64,000 nucleotides of DNA from CAYMUC01 sp964471865 (GCA_964471865.1 CAYYHU010000002.1:62001-126000); one strand, 5' to 3'; counted from the first letter of the stretch, positions 17,647 to 27,188 are shown. The notes: generated by a model from the letters alone, not told the origin. Numbers and translations are program-made.

Positions 17647-20600
17647 ATGAGACCCCAGGGGTCACGAGTTCCCAGCGGCGACTCCCAACGCCCGGTCACG
17701 GCTCTGCCCTGGCTGCGTTCGGTCCCTGGTGGCCTGTTGCCCTTGGTCGGTCGGACCGAGGAACTCGCTGTGGTGACCGACGCGCTCACTCACGCCGCGC
17801 ACGGTCAGGGACGGTCGATCCTCATCACCGGACCGGCGGGGAGGGGAAAATCGCGACTCTTGGCCGAGGCTGCGGCACTGGCACAGGTCCAAGGAGCACT
17901 GGTCATCACAGCGACAGCGGAACGGGGTCCGAGCAGCCGCCCCCATGATGTGCTGCTCCAGGTGTTGAGCTGTGCGGTGATCGACCTCGATCGGCGTCGT
18001 ATGCCCCGACCCGAAGCACTCGACGCCGCGCTACAACGCCTCGAAACCGGAGGTGACGACCTCGGGCGGTCCTCGACCCTCACCGCATTCACCCAGGCCC
18101 TGCTCGCGCTCCCCCACCATCCCGTGGTGATCATCGTCGATGACGTCCACTGGGCCGATGTGGCCAGTGCGGAGATTCTTCGAGAGGTCAGCACCTACCT
18201 CGACCGCCTCCCGATGGTGCTGTTGCGAGCCCAACGCCCGGATCCCCACACCCGCGCCACCGAGGCCCGTTCTGCTGTCGAAGTCGCTCTCGAACCCCTC
18301 CACCACGACCAACTGTGTCGCTTGTTCTCCACGCGACTCGACATGAATCCCCAGTCCGCTGACCGCGCGGCGGAGCTGGTGATGCGCCTGGGTGGTGACA
18401 CTCCTGCGGTCCTCGAACATCTGGTGAGCGCGGCAGGTGGACTCGACGACACCCGATCGGCCCAGGATTTCCTCGACTCACTCACGAGTTTGGACGCCAC
18501 CGACCCCCGGCGCGCAATGTCGGTGCGGCTCGCCTCCCTCGCACCCTGGACTCGTGACGTTCTCTCGGTCGCTGCGGTACTCGGCTCCGAATTCGACGTC
18601 ACCGATCTCGCGGAGTTCCTCACTGGTGATCACCGGGAATCGTCGATGGGGCGTCTCGACATCCCCGATGCCGCCCTCGATGCTGCTCTCACCGAGGGCC
18701 TCGAACGACGAGTTCTCGACGCGACCGCCCCGGGCCGCTTCGGTTTCGTCCATCCCCTCGGGCCCGAACTGCTCTATGAACGTCTGGCGCCGGGCCGCCG
18801 AGCCGAACTCCATCGACGCGCCGGACACGTCCTGGCGCGTCGCGGTTCACGCCATGTGGTCGGGGCCGCTCGGCACCTCTTGGCCTCGGGTCGTGTCGAT
18901 TCCACCACCGGACCTCTCATCGTGGCGGCTGGGGATCAGGCCTTGGCCCGCAGCGCCTTCGAGGAGGCCGCCACCTTCTTCGACGCCGCTTTGCGGATCG
19001 GACTCGAGGGTGACGACGAGTTGCGCGTCCTGTTGGCTCTCGGGCGGGCGTTTTCCGGTTCGGGCCAACGCGATGCCGCCCGAAACCGTTTCGAGGACGT
19101 GATCATCGCGGTCCTCGACGACCCGGAACCGAGCGACAACCGACGCGCCATGGCCATCGAGGCCGCAATCGGACACGGTGAAGGCGGCGATTTCCGGGTG
19201 GGGGCGCGCACCTCAGCCTCGCTGATCGAACGAGTTCTGGCCCTTCCCTGTCTCGACGATGCTCAACGGTCACGACTCCTCGCCGCCCAGGTGCGAGTGA
19301 GTGCCCGAGTCGACCGAGTCGTCACCCACGTGACCCCGTCGGAGGTCTTTGGTCTCGACACCGGCACGACTGCGGATCGGGTCCAATGGTCGTATGCGGT
19401 GCGTACGGCGCTCGCTCATGATCTGGCCCGCGAGGCTCTCGACACCGCTGAACGTTCTCAGGATCCCCAAGCCCTTCTCGAAGCCCTCAGCGCCTGGCGA
19501 TCGGTCCACCGATCCCCCCATGAACTCGCCGAGAGAACTCGTCTGGGCGAGCGCGGCGTCGAACTCGCTGATCGTCTCGGCCGACGCGGCGAAGGCGTCG
19601 AACTGCGGGGATGGTTGGCAGTGGATCACCTCGAACGCGGGGACCGTCGAGCCTTCGATCTCGTCGCCGGCGAGGTGGAAGCCACGATGGGTCGATTCGG
19701 AACGCATCGTTTGCACTGGTTGGCAGCCTGTCTTCGAACCCTGACCGCCCAACTCGACGGTCGACCCCGCGATGTCGCCGACGCGGCGACCGCGGCGGCC
19801 ACTCTCGACATCGATGTGGAGATTCCAGGCCGTTGGACAGCATTCGCGATCCTGTTGTGGCGCGCCGGCGAACTCGATGACGATCGATCATTTTCGCGAC
19901 GGCTCTCCGAGCGCCATCCCGACATCTTCGATCAGGCCGCCGCAGCGGCGATGTTGGGGACGAGCCGGTGGCGCGATGGCGACTCGGCGAGTGCCCGAGA
20001 GTTGCTCGGACGCTCACTCGAGCGCCTGCGCCAGGGTGAACACGAAATCTCCTGGCTTCTCAGCATCCATGCCGTTGCCGACCTCGCCGCCGAAATCGGC
20101 GACACATCCGCAGCAGTGGAACTGATCGACCTGCTGAGGCCGTGGCAGGACCGCATCACGATCGGTAACCACGGAACCGTGATGCTGGGTCCAATCGCTC
20201 GACCGCTCGGGCGTCTCCTCGCGCTCACAGGAGCGTCCGATGCCGTCGTGGAAGACGCCTTCACACGAGCGCGCACTCTCAGTCGTGATCTCCGGGCTCC
20301 CGCCTTGGCCGCTGAGAGCCTGGTGGATGAGGCTCGCTGGCATCTCGAGCGTGACCGGCCGGGCGAGGCTGCCGCAAGCGCGCGCGAGGCTCTTCGTCTC
20401 GCCACCGCCATCGAAGCGACCCGGATGCGGCGCGAAGCCGACAAAGTCCTGGCGCTCATTCCCGGAACCGCCGAACCCGACCCCGAACTCTCCCCTCGCC
20501 AAGCCGCCATCCTCGAACTCATCGCTGAAGGGCTGTCGAACCCTCAGATCGCTCGCCGTCTGGCTTTCAGCCTTTCGACCGTCGCCAAGGAGACCTCGGC

Positions 20601-20670
20601 GATCTATCAGGTGCTCGGAGTCGCGACGCGACACCAGGCGGCATCAGAGTTCCGGCGACGTAGCAGATGA
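17647..20670 (+). CDS. LAL-type (MalT-like) ATP-dependent LuxR-family transcriptional regulator
   Basis: A 1007-residue protein with an N-terminal AAA/STAND ATPase (LPLVGRTEEL, Walker A GPAGRGKSR near residue 63, Walker B VVIIVDDVHWAD near 165). A long helical, TPR-like middle (about 370-930) probably binds an effector. The C-terminal LuxR helix-turn-helix spans about residues 948-1000 (LSPRQAAILELIAEGLSNPQ). Such regulators activate transcription when ATP and an inducer are bound. The neighbouring malQ suggests maltodextrin control as in MalT, but the intervening Nif11-type peptide gene is an alternative target. Starts at ATG near a GGG-rich stretch. Confidence 0.88.
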   Translation: MRPQGSRVPSGDSQRPVTALPWLRSVPGGLLPLVGRTEELAVVTDALTHAAHGQGRSILITGPAGRGKSRLLAEAAALAQVQGALVITATAERGPSSRPHDVLLQVLSCAVIDLDRRRMPRPEALDAALQRLETGGDDLGRSSTLTAFTQALLALPHHPVVIIVDDVHWADVASAEILREVSTYLDRLPMVLLRAQRPDPHTRATEARSAVEVALEPLHHDQLCRLFSTRLDMNPQSADRAAELVMRLGGDTPAVLEHLVSAAGGLDDTRSAQDFLDSLTSLDATDPRRAMSVRLASLAPWTRDVLSVAAVLGSEFDVTDLAEFLTGDHRESSMGRLDIPDAALDAALTEGLERRVLDATAPGRFGFVHPLGPELLYERLAPGRRAELHRRAGHVLARRGSRHVVGAARHLLASGRVDSTTGPLIVAAGDQALARSAFEEAATFFDAALRIGLEGDDELRVLLALGRAFSGSGQRDAARNRFEDVIIAVLDDPEPSDNRRAMAIEAAIGHGEGGDFRVGARTSASLIERVLALPCLDDAQRSRLLAAQVRVSARVDRVVTHVTPSEVFGLDTGTTADRVQWSYAVRTALAHDLAREALDTAERSQDPQALLEALSAWRSVHRSPHELAERTRLGERGVELADRLGRRGEGVELRGWLAVDHLERGDRRAFDLVAGEVEATMGRFGTHRLHWLAACLRTLTAQLDGRPRDVADAATAAATLDIDVEIPGRWTAFAILLWRAGELDDDRSFSRRLSERHPDIFDQAAAAAMLGTSRWRDGDSASARELLGRSLERLRQGEHEISWLLSIHAVADLAAEIGDTSAAVELIDLLRPWQDRITIGNHGTVMLGPIARPLGRLLALTGASDAVVEDAFTRARTLSRDLRAPALAAESLVDEARWHLERDRPGEAAASAREALRLATAIEATRMRREADKVLALIPGTAEPDPELSPRQAAILELIAEGLSNPQIARRLAFSLSTVAKETSAIYQVLGVATRHQAASEFRRRSR

Positions 20671-20683
20671 ACCGACCGTGACC

Positions 20684-21451
20684 TCAGGCTGTTGCGGCTC
20701 CGTCCACGGTCACAACGGCACCGCTGACGAACGAGCCGGCGTCACTACACAACATCAGAGCCGGACCCACGATTTCATCGGGATCACCGACTCGACCCAC
20801 CGGAGTGGCCTTTGCGGTCGCCGCCAACGCTCGTTCGTCATACGCCTTGGTCACCATGTCGGTGAGGAACGTTCCCGGACTGATCGCGTTCACCCGGATG
20901 CCCTCGGGGCCCAGTTCCCGAGCCATCGAACGTGTGGCTTGAGCCAGCGCCGCCTTGGCCGGCGGGTAGTAGTACCGGTCTGGTGTGGCCCGACTCATGG
21001 CAATGGACACGATGTTGAGCACTGCGCCGTGACCAGTGGCAGCGAGATGAGGGCGCGCCGCCTGTACCAACATCATCGGTGACAGCAGGTTCGTGACGAA
21101 GGCTCCGCTGAAGGTGTCGACTGCGAGACGGTCGAGGGGGCGGTCAAGGACGGTGCCGGCATTGTTCACCACGATCGAGACTCCACCGAAGGTGTCGATC
21201 GTGGACGATACGAGGGCGTCGAGTTCGTCGGGGTTCGACATGTTCACGGCGAGCGCGAGGCCCTGAGCACCCAACTCGGCGATCTCGGCGACCACGTCAG
21301 CGCAGGCTTCGAGTTTGCGGCTGGCGACCACGACATTCGCCCCGGCTTTCGCGAACCCGAGAGCCATGGCCCTTCCGAGGCCACGCGACCCTCCGGTCAC
21401 GATGGCGGTTCGGCCGGTGAGATCGAAGCGGCGAGCGAGATCGGGATGCAT
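20684..21451 (-). CDS. SDR family NAD(P)-dependent oxidoreductase
   Basis: A 255-residue classical short-chain dehydrogenase. Cofactor motif TGGSRGLG near residue 18, NNAG near 93, catalytic Ser in NIVSIAMS, and the Y-x-x-x-K pair within YYYPPAK (tyrosine flanked by two more tyrosines). The region RVNAISPGTFLTD is typical. Substrate unknown; resembles gluconate-5-dehydrogenase/FabG-like enzymes. Start set at the ATG giving MHPDLARRFDLTGR; sixteen upstream codons are not family-like. It follows the large secreted protein gene by 25 bases on the same strand, possibly as the second gene of an operon. Confidence 0.85.
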   Translation of the reverse strand: MHPDLARRFDLTGRTAIVTGGSRGLGRAMALGFAKAGANVVVASRKLEACADVVAEIAELGAQGLALAVNMSNPDELDALVSSTIDTFGGVSIVVNNAGTVLDRPLDRLAVDTFSGAFVTNLLSPMMLVQAARPHLAATGHGAVLNIVSIAMSRATPDRYYYPPAKAALAQATRSMARELGPEGIRVNAISPGTFLTDMVTKAYDERALAATAKATPVGRVGDPDEIVGPALMLCSDAGSFVSGAVVTVDGAATA

Positions 21452-21476
21452 CACCCCATCATGGTGCACGTGACGG

Positions 21477-24400
21477 TCACAGCTCCGTGTCACAGTCACG
21501 GGAGACCGCGGTCAGGGTCTGAGCGAGATGGGCTCGGGTTGCAACGAGAAGAATTCGATCAGGTTCCCACCAGTCGATGATCTCTCGGGTCGCGGACGTT
21601 CGGCACGAACCCGAGGTGTACACGACCGCGGCACCGAGACGACTCGCTGCCGCGCCCACAGCCAAAGCCTCGCCTTCTCGGTAACCGTCTACGACGACGA
21701 GGTCGGTACCCCGAGACGGGGTCATGCGTCGAGCAATCGCCCCAGCAGTACTCGTGCGATCGTCTCCGGCGATCCGCTCGATCTCGAGGCCATGACTGCG
21801 CAATGTCTCGACCACGCCCTCAGACACCGAACGAGTTCCTCCCACGACGATGACCTCCTCGGCGCGAAGATCGCGAAGCGCGTCCCTGGTGACGTCGGGA
21901 AGATTTCGAGGTCCGGTCAGGAGTATCGGTGCCCCCAGCGTTGCCGCCAGCGGCGCTGCGATCACGGCATCGCCGTGACGGGTTCCATCGACGACCACCA
22001 CTGTCGAGACACCAGCGGGGTATCGATCACGGGCGATGGCCGCCGCGGTCTCGTACCGATCGGCGCCCCCGAGACGTTCGATCTGGACGTCTGGGAACCT
22101 CTCGAGGTCGCGTTCCACCGCCGTCGACACGACATCGATCTCGCCGATGATGACCACCGTGTGGGGCTCGAGCCGCTCGAGTTCTCGGCGGGTCGACAAC
22201 GACAGTTCATCAGTGGCCGTGACCAACACGGGACCCCTGGCGCTGCTGTCGATGGCGCCACTCGTGGCCGCATCGGCGAAGGTGCGAGCCGTCGTCAGAT
22301 ACACCCGCTGCGCACCCTGGGGATACGTCACCTGGGACAACGCAGCTGCGAGTTCGTAGACATCGGATCCGGTCACCTCGAGAATCGATGTCTCCCCGAG
22401 TGCGATCTCGACTCGCGACATCGGTGGCGGTGGGACCAGAGAGGACGAGGCCGTGCGCGCCGTCGTGATCGTCGCGGCACCGGCTCCGGTGGCGTTCACG
22501 TCACGGACCCGCAGGAGATAGGTGGTCGCAGGGTCGAGCCCGGTGACAAGCGTGCCGGTGGGGTCGAGCGTCGCCCAGGTGGCCAGGTTCCAGCTGCGTC
22601 CACCGTCGATGCTGTGTTCGATGACCGAGCCCGTGATGGGATCGTTGATATCCACCGGGCCCCGGGTCCAGGCGAGTTCCACCGACCGATCGCTCACGGA
22701 CAAGGCGGTGACGGCACCGGGTGCCAGAGGCGTTGCGACGCGATTGACCCGATGGATCTGTATTTCACCGTTGAGGACTCCAGTGCCGTTCGCCAAGGGA
22801 GAACCGACGGCGATGATCCGTCCATCACCTGACATCGACAGTCCAGAACCGGCCTGCACCCCCACCGCTGATCCCAGGATCGAGGGTGTGACGTGTTGCC
22901 ATATCTCACCGTCGAAGCGCATCACGTCGACCATGCCGGCATCGACCGTCACACCGTTGTCGAAACCGGGGGCAGCCATCGCCATGACGCTTCCCGATGC
23001 GTCGAGCGCAAGACGAGCACCGAGTTCGCTTCCTCCCGCAAACAGCATCAGTGGGTCACCCATCTGCTCCCATGTGGCGCCGGTCCATCGTCGAACATGG
23101 ACCTGCCCGGAGTCGGGTCCCAGAGCCGGTCGGACCGGTTGAGCAGCCGGAAGGATCGGTCCGATGATGAGACCGGTCTCGTATCCGGGACTGCCCGTTG
23201 CGACGACGTCCCCATCGGCATCGAGAGCCACCGCCGAACCCAGACGATCCCCCGCTGACGTACCCGTCAACGCCGTTCGCGGCACCCACGCGGCGCCGTT
23301 CCAGACCGAGACCGTCACGGCGCCGGCCAGGATTCGCCCACCCGGTGCCGACAGTGGAGCCCCGAGCGCCAAGACGTCGCCGTCGGCATCGAGAGCCACC
23401 GCCGCTCCCAGACCGTCGCCCGCCACCGCCCCTTCAGTGAAGGACCGCAAACTCCAACTGGCACCATCCCAGTCCCATACAGCGGCCGCGCCGGCCTGGT
23501 TTCGCCCGCCGGGGTTCGCATCGGGAATCCCCAGAGCCAGAACGTCTCCGGTGGCATCGAGAGCGACCGAAGCTGCGAAGTTCTCCCCCGCAGCCGACCC
23601 GAGGAGTCGTGGTCTGGTCATGACCCAGTCGGTGCCATCGAACTCGTAGACGCTCACCGCTCCGGCGCGATCGGTGCCGTTGCTGGCCTGGGGAGCTCCT
23701 ACCGCAATGACATCTCCGGTTGCGTTGATGTCCACGGCCGCCCCGAAGAGGTCGTCGAGGTCGACACCGTGAAGCGCCTGACCCAGTTGGTTCCACACCG
23801 ACTGGCTCCGTCGGTACACCGTCACCGTTCCCGCTGCGATCGAGCCGACGTCGAGACGGGGTGAGCCGACCACGAGGGTGTCCCCGTCAGCGTCCATCGC
23901 AGTCGAGGATCCCAGCCGCGCAAAGGGTTCGGCTCCCGAGATCGCACTCCCCCATGGGGCCAACGTGGTCGTCGAGTAGACATCGACGATCCCCGTGAAT
24001 GCATCGGCGCCGAGACGAGCCACCGCGACCGTGGCTCCGTCATAGGAGACATCCAGGAACGACATCGCATCACCGGCCTCGACCCCAGTCAGATCCCAGG
24101 CGCGTTGCACCCACTGCGCGGAGGCCGCCTCCCAGTCGTAGACCGCAACCCGTCCGATATCGGCCGCCCCAGAACTGACCGAGTTCCATCCCGGGCTCGA
24201 GACCGCGACCGTGGTGCCATCACCGGAGAGTCGAATGACTGCTCCGAGTTGGTCATCACCATTGGCACCAACGAGCGTGGCGCCCTGCTGGACCCAGGCC
24301 GTTCCCGTCCAGAGGTGAACCTCGGCCTCACCCTCACCAGACGTTGCTGCGTCGACCCCCCACGCACCCACGGCGATCATGAGCCCGTCATCGCTCACAT

Positions 24401-25259
24401 CGACACTGCTCCCGTACTGATCACCCGGATTCACTCCGGTGAGTGCGGGTCCTCGCGCGTGCCATGAGGTGGATTCGAAATCGAAGACGCGAACCGAGCC
24501 GGCGGGCACGGGCGCCGCCAAACCGTTGCCCGGAGCTCCCACCACGATCGTGTCTCCATCAGGGGTGACAGCCACATCCGACCCGAATCGGTCATCGGTC
24601 GCTCCGTACAGGGGATCTCCCCGCACCGCCCAGGATCCGTTGTCCCAGTCGTAGATGGTGACCGAGCCGGCTGCCGGTCCCGTCGTGGTGTCGGCTCCGT
24701 TTCCGACCACCAGGGTGTCACCGTCGTGGTCGAGCGCCACCGCTCCCAACTCGTCACCGGGAGCACCGATGAGGTCGCCGCCTCGGCGGATCCATGCCGA
24801 ACCCGTCCACTCGTGGACTTGGATGCGACCGGCGCCACCAGCGAAACGCGGTGCGGCGATGGCGAGAACCAGTGCGTCATCGCTCAACGCCACGGCGGTG
24901 CCCAGTTCTTCACCCGCCTCACCGTCGAAGGTGCTGCGCACCTGCCAGGTGTCAGATGTCCAGTCGAAGATCCGCACCTGTCCCGAATCAGCGCCACCGG
25001 AATCAGCCTTCGGGGACCCCGCCACCACGACGGTGCCATCGGGGCTGATGTCGACACTGGCCCCGAAGTGATCGCCTGGGATCGCACCCGAGATCCCATC
25101 GCCGAGAGGCCACCAACTCTGGTTCGACGCGACACCGAGGGCCTCGACAGATGAAGGCCGATCGACGCCGACTCCGACTCCGCTCGCCGCTATCAGGATC
25201 ACAGCCCCGGCGATCACACGCCCGCAGTGGCTCCGCAAAGTCTGGGACCTCACAGTCAC
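21477..25259 (-). CDS. secreted double beta-propeller (FG-GAP-like) protein with FN3 and type-2 cell-wall-binding repeats
   Basis: 1260 residues. A signal peptide (basic start, then VIAGAVILIAASGVGVGV) is followed by 14 repeats of about 55-60 residues, each with a pattern like G-D-x-x-G-x-x-V-x-x-x-x-D-G-D-x-x-x-V-G-x-P, related to integrin-type FG-GAP repeats. Repeats 1 and 8 are each preceded by a W/P-x-G-x-x-I-S-G-A motif, suggesting two seven-bladed propellers. A fibronectin III domain follows (about 870-955). Three C-terminal repeats (about 1000-1260; IERLGGADRYETAAAIA, IERIAGDDRTSTAGAIA) match the cell_wall_binding_2 family. Probably displayed on the envelope. Starts at GTG directly after a -10-like element. 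Confidence 0.85.
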   Translation of the reverse strand: MTVRSQTLRSHCGRVIAGAVILIAASGVGVGVDRPSSVEALGVASNQSWWPLGDGISGAIPGDHFGASVDISPDGTVVVAGSPKADSGGADSGQVRIFDWTSDTWQVRSTFDGEAGEELGTAVALSDDALVLAIAAPRFAGGAGRIQVHEWTGSAWIRRGGDLIGAPGDELGAVALDHDGDTLVVGNGADTTTGPAAGSVTIYDWDNGSWAVRGDPLYGATDDRFGSDVAVTPDGDTIVVGAPGNGLAAPVPAGSVRVFDFESTSWHARGPALTGVNPGDQYGSSVDVSDDGLMIAVGAWGVDAATSGEGEAEVHLWTGTAWVQQGATLVGANGDDQLGAVIRLSGDGTTVAVSSPGWNSVSSGAADIGRVAVYDWEAASAQWVQRAWDLTGVEAGDAMSFLDVSYDGATVAVARLGADAFTGIVDVYSTTTLAPWGSAISGAEPFARLGSSTAMDADGDTLVVGSPRLDVGSIAAGTVTVYRRSQSVWNQLGQALHGVDLDDLFGAAVDINATGDVIAVGAPQASNGTDRAGAVSVYEFDGTDWVMTRPRLLGSAAGENFAASVALDATGDVLALGIPDANPGGRNQAGAAAVWDWDGASWSLRSFTEGAVAGDGLGAAVALDADGDVLALGAPLSAPGGRILAGAVTVSVWNGAAWVPRTALTGTSAGDRLGSAVALDADGDVVATGSPGYETGLIIGPILPAAQPVRPALGPDSGQVHVRRWTGATWEQMGDPLMLFAGGSELGARLALDASGSVMAMAAPGFDNGVTVDAGMVDVMRFDGEIWQHVTPSILGSAVGVQAGSGLSMSGDGRIIAVGSPLANGTGVLNGEIQIHRVNRVATPLAPGAVTALSVSDRSVELAWTRGPVDINDPITGSVIEHSIDGGRSWNLATWATLDPTGTLVTGLDPATTYLLRVRDVNATGAGAATITTARTASSSLVPPPPMSRVEIALGETSILEVTGSDVYELAAALSQVTYPQGAQRVYLTTARTFADAATSGAIDSSARGPVLVTATDELSLSTRRELERLEPHTVVIIGEIDVVSTAVERDLERFPDVQIERLGGADRYETAAAIARDRYPAGVSTVVVVDGTRHGDAVIAAPLAATLGAPILLTGPRNLPDVTRDALRDLRAEEVIVVGGTRSVSEGVVETLRSHGLEIERIAGDDRTSTAGAIARRMTPSRGTDLVVVDGYREGEALAVGAAASRLGAAVVYTSGSCRTSATREIIDWWEPDRILLVATRAHLAQTLTAVSRDCDTEL

Positions 25260-25276
25260 CTAGAAAGATTATCTAG
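25260..25276 (-). promoter_or_regulatory. -10-like element of a possibly leaderless promoter
   Basis: Read on the minus strand, TAGATAAT is followed after 8 bases by the GTG start of the propeller protein gene. Transcription starting about 7 bases past the -10 would begin at or next to the start codon, giving a leaderless mRNA, which is common in actinobacteria. No Shine-Dalgarno is visible. The same bases form a small inverted repeat (CTAGA / TCTAG around a 7-base spacer) that could instead be an operator. This is one of the few AT-rich spots in the window. Confidence 0.45.
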
Positions 25277-25380
25277 AGTGCGGGTCGCGAAGAGATTCTC
25301 GTTCTCCAGCCCGCCATGGCCCCTACGGCCGTAGCCAATGGGGCTGAAGTCTCGAGCTGGCGTCGTCGAGTGGTCTCCTT

Positions 25381-26160
25381 GTGACCTCGACCTGGCACCC
25401 TGTCGAGGTGGCCGATATCGAGGATGTGACCCGCAAGATCCGAGCGCTGCTCGACAAGGCCGAGAACACCCAGTACCCGGCCGAGGCCGAAGCCGCGACG
25501 AGCAAGGCCGCCGAACTGATGGCCCGCCACCGGATCACCGAAGCCATGCTCGACGCGACCGCGAGAACCACGACGCCGACGATTGCGACGCGCACGGTCA
25601 CACTCTCGAGAGGCCCCTATGTGGCAGCCCGGACCGCTCTTCTCGCCGGGATCGCTCAGGCGTTTGGATGTCGGCTGGTGTACTCGACGAGCTGGGAGGG
25701 TCGAGTATGCGAACTTCTCGGGTTCGACGAGGATCTCGAAGCAGTCGATCTGTTGTACACGAGCCTTCTCGTTCAGGCCTCGGTCGCCGCAACTGCCGAG
25801 GCGGTGCCTCGGGGTCAGGCCTCGGTGTCGTGGCGGCGAGGCTTCTTGCTCGGATTCGCCGAGACGGTGACTCAACGTCTGAGCGCAGTCATGAGCGACA
25901 TGATCGACGAGGCGGCTCGCGCCACGCGTGCTCCGACCGGCGCCAACCGGTCGAGTTCGGTCGAAATCGTTCTCGCCGACCGCGAGGCTCGCATCAACGA
26001 GGAGTACACGCGTCGTTACGGGCGAGTCGGAACGGGTCGACGTCCCAGTGCCGTACTCGGTGACGCCCATCGCCGAGGAGCGATGGCGGGGAGCCAGGCT
26101 GATCTCGGTCGAACGCGCCCCGTGACGACGTCGCGACGGAGTGTGGGACGCGGTGGCTGA
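25381..26160 (+). CDS. DUF2786 domain-containing protein
   Basis: A 259-residue cytoplasmic protein. The N-terminal domain shows the DUF2786 pattern (IRALLDKAENTQYPAEAEAA, then KAAELMARHRIT, about residues 17-52). A second domain (about 75-240) contains aromatic and charged conserved positions ending in AGSQADLGR. Function unknown. Starts at GTG; another GTG nine codons later (VADIEDVTRKIRALL) is also plausible. The stop overlaps the start of the following metallohydrolase-like gene by 8 bases, so the two are probably translated together. Confidence 0.75.
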   Translation: MTSTWHPVEVADIEDVTRKIRALLDKAENTQYPAEAEAATSKAAELMARHRITEAMLDATARTTTPTIATRTVTLSRGPYVAARTALLAGIAQAFGCRLVYSTSWEGRVCELLGFDEDLEAVDLLYTSLLVQASVAATAEAVPRGQASVSWRRGFLLGFAETVTQRLSAVMSDMIDEAARATRAPTGANRSSSVEIVLADREARINEEYTRRYGRVGTGRRPSAVLGDAHRRGAMAGSQADLGRTRPVTTSRRSVGRGG

Positions 26161-26623
26161 TCTCGAGCGATCCCGCACCTACGCTGCTGAAACCCGAGCG
26201 TTCGAAGGGACTCTGGCCGAGTCACCTCTCACCTTTGCTGAGATCACCGACATCGTCTCGGCTCTGACCGCCACCTCGTGGTGGGCACACCACGGATTCG
26301 GCCCCGTTCATGTCGAGCGGGGTGTGGGCGTGCGTATCCACTCCCAGGCCTGCTCGGCGTCAGGGTCCATCGTGATCAGCGAAGCCCAACAGACACCTGC
26401 GACCGTGGCCCATGAACTCGCCCATCTGTGCGGGGGTGTGGGTCACGATGCGATCTTTCGAGGTGGTGAAATCGCCATCGTCGCAGCGATCTGTGGTCCT
26501 CGAGCGGCCCGCATCCTGCGCGACGAGTTCGACCGCGACTCGCTTGCGATCATCACGATCGATCCCGTGACCGACTGGCCCGACGGACTCTTGGCGAATC
26601 ACCCTCGATTTCGCTCGCCCTGA
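26153..26623 (+). CDS. putative zinc metallohydrolase (TIGR04338-like)
   Basis: A 156-residue protein with a zinc-peptidase signature HELAHL near residue 88 and a third potential ligand His in GVGHDAIF, giving H-E-x-x-H-x6-H. The N-terminus (LERSRTYAAETRAFEG) and overall size fit the actinobacterial putative metallohydrolase family TIGR04338, recognised from memory and not by search. No signal peptide, so probably cytoplasmic. Two GTG starts (26141 and 26153) are possible; the second gives a family-like N-terminus and overlaps the DUF2786 stop. Co-occurrence with DUF2786 suggests a shared role. Confidence 0.72.
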   Translation: MADLERSRTYAAETRAFEGTLAESPLTFAEITDIVSALTATSWWAHHGFGPVHVERGVGVRIHSQACSASGSIVISEAQQTPATVAHELAHLCGGVGHDAIFRGGEIAIVAAICGPRAARILRDEFDRDSLAIITIDPVTDWPDGLLANHPRFRSP

Positions 26624-26720
26624 TCGCACCGACACAGGCTCGGTATCGGTCGCCGAGAGATCACGAGCGGCCACCCGCCGTCGCGACCGTAAGGGTGGGG
26701 GCGCCTAGGGTGACGCGTCG

Positions 26721-27149
26721 ATGATCATCGGCCTTCACCATGTGGCTCTCGGCGTCACCCGAGACGAGTTCGACGCTGCGGTCGAGTTCTACACCGCGAC
26801 GCTCGGCGGAACGATCGAGTTCACATCCCAGTTGACGAAGCGTCCTGATGCCGATGCCGTCATCGGCATCGCCGGTGTCGAAGCTCGCATCGCCATGGTG
26901 CGCCTCGGAGGCGCTCGCGTGGAGATCTGGGCGTACGACTCGCCAGCACCGACGGAGCGATGCCGCGATGCCAACGCCTTGGGATATCCCCACATAGCTC
27001 TCGCTGTCACCGACATCGAGGCCGAACATCGACGTCTCAGCGAGGCCGGAATGACCTTCGTGGGACCGCCGGTTCAGGTCGGGGCATCCCGAGCGGTGTA
27101 CGGGCGAGACCCATTCGGCAACCTCATCGAGTTGTATCAAGGCTCCTGA
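26721..27149 (+). CDS. VOC superfamily (glyoxalase/epimerase-like) protein
   Basis: A 142-residue vicinal-oxygen-chelate protein made of two beta-alpha-beta-beta-beta modules. Likely metal ligands: His in GLHHVALGV, Glu in VEIWAY, His in GYPHIALAV, and Glu in LIELYQGS. Similar in length to methylmalonyl-CoA epimerase and to lactoylglutathione lyase-like proteins, but substrate residues do not decide between them. ATG start, stand-alone, about 100 bases after the metallohydrolase gene and convergent with a small membrane protein gene. Confidence 0.8.
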   Translation: MIIGLHHVALGVTRDEFDAAVEFYTATLGGTIEFTSQLTKRPDADAVIGIAGVEARIAMVRLGGARVEIWAYDSPAPTERCRDANALGYPHIALAVTDIEAEHRRLSEAGMTFVGPPVQVGASRAVYGRDPFGNLIELYQGS

Positions 27150-27188
27150 GCCACTCGCCTCTGGGTCCTCCACCACCAGACCCGATCG

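Noticed and set aside
23164..23649. Plus-strand open frames rich in Pro/Arg within the propeller gene
   Set aside because: Arise from antisense reading of repeated Gly/Ala/Asp-rich blades.
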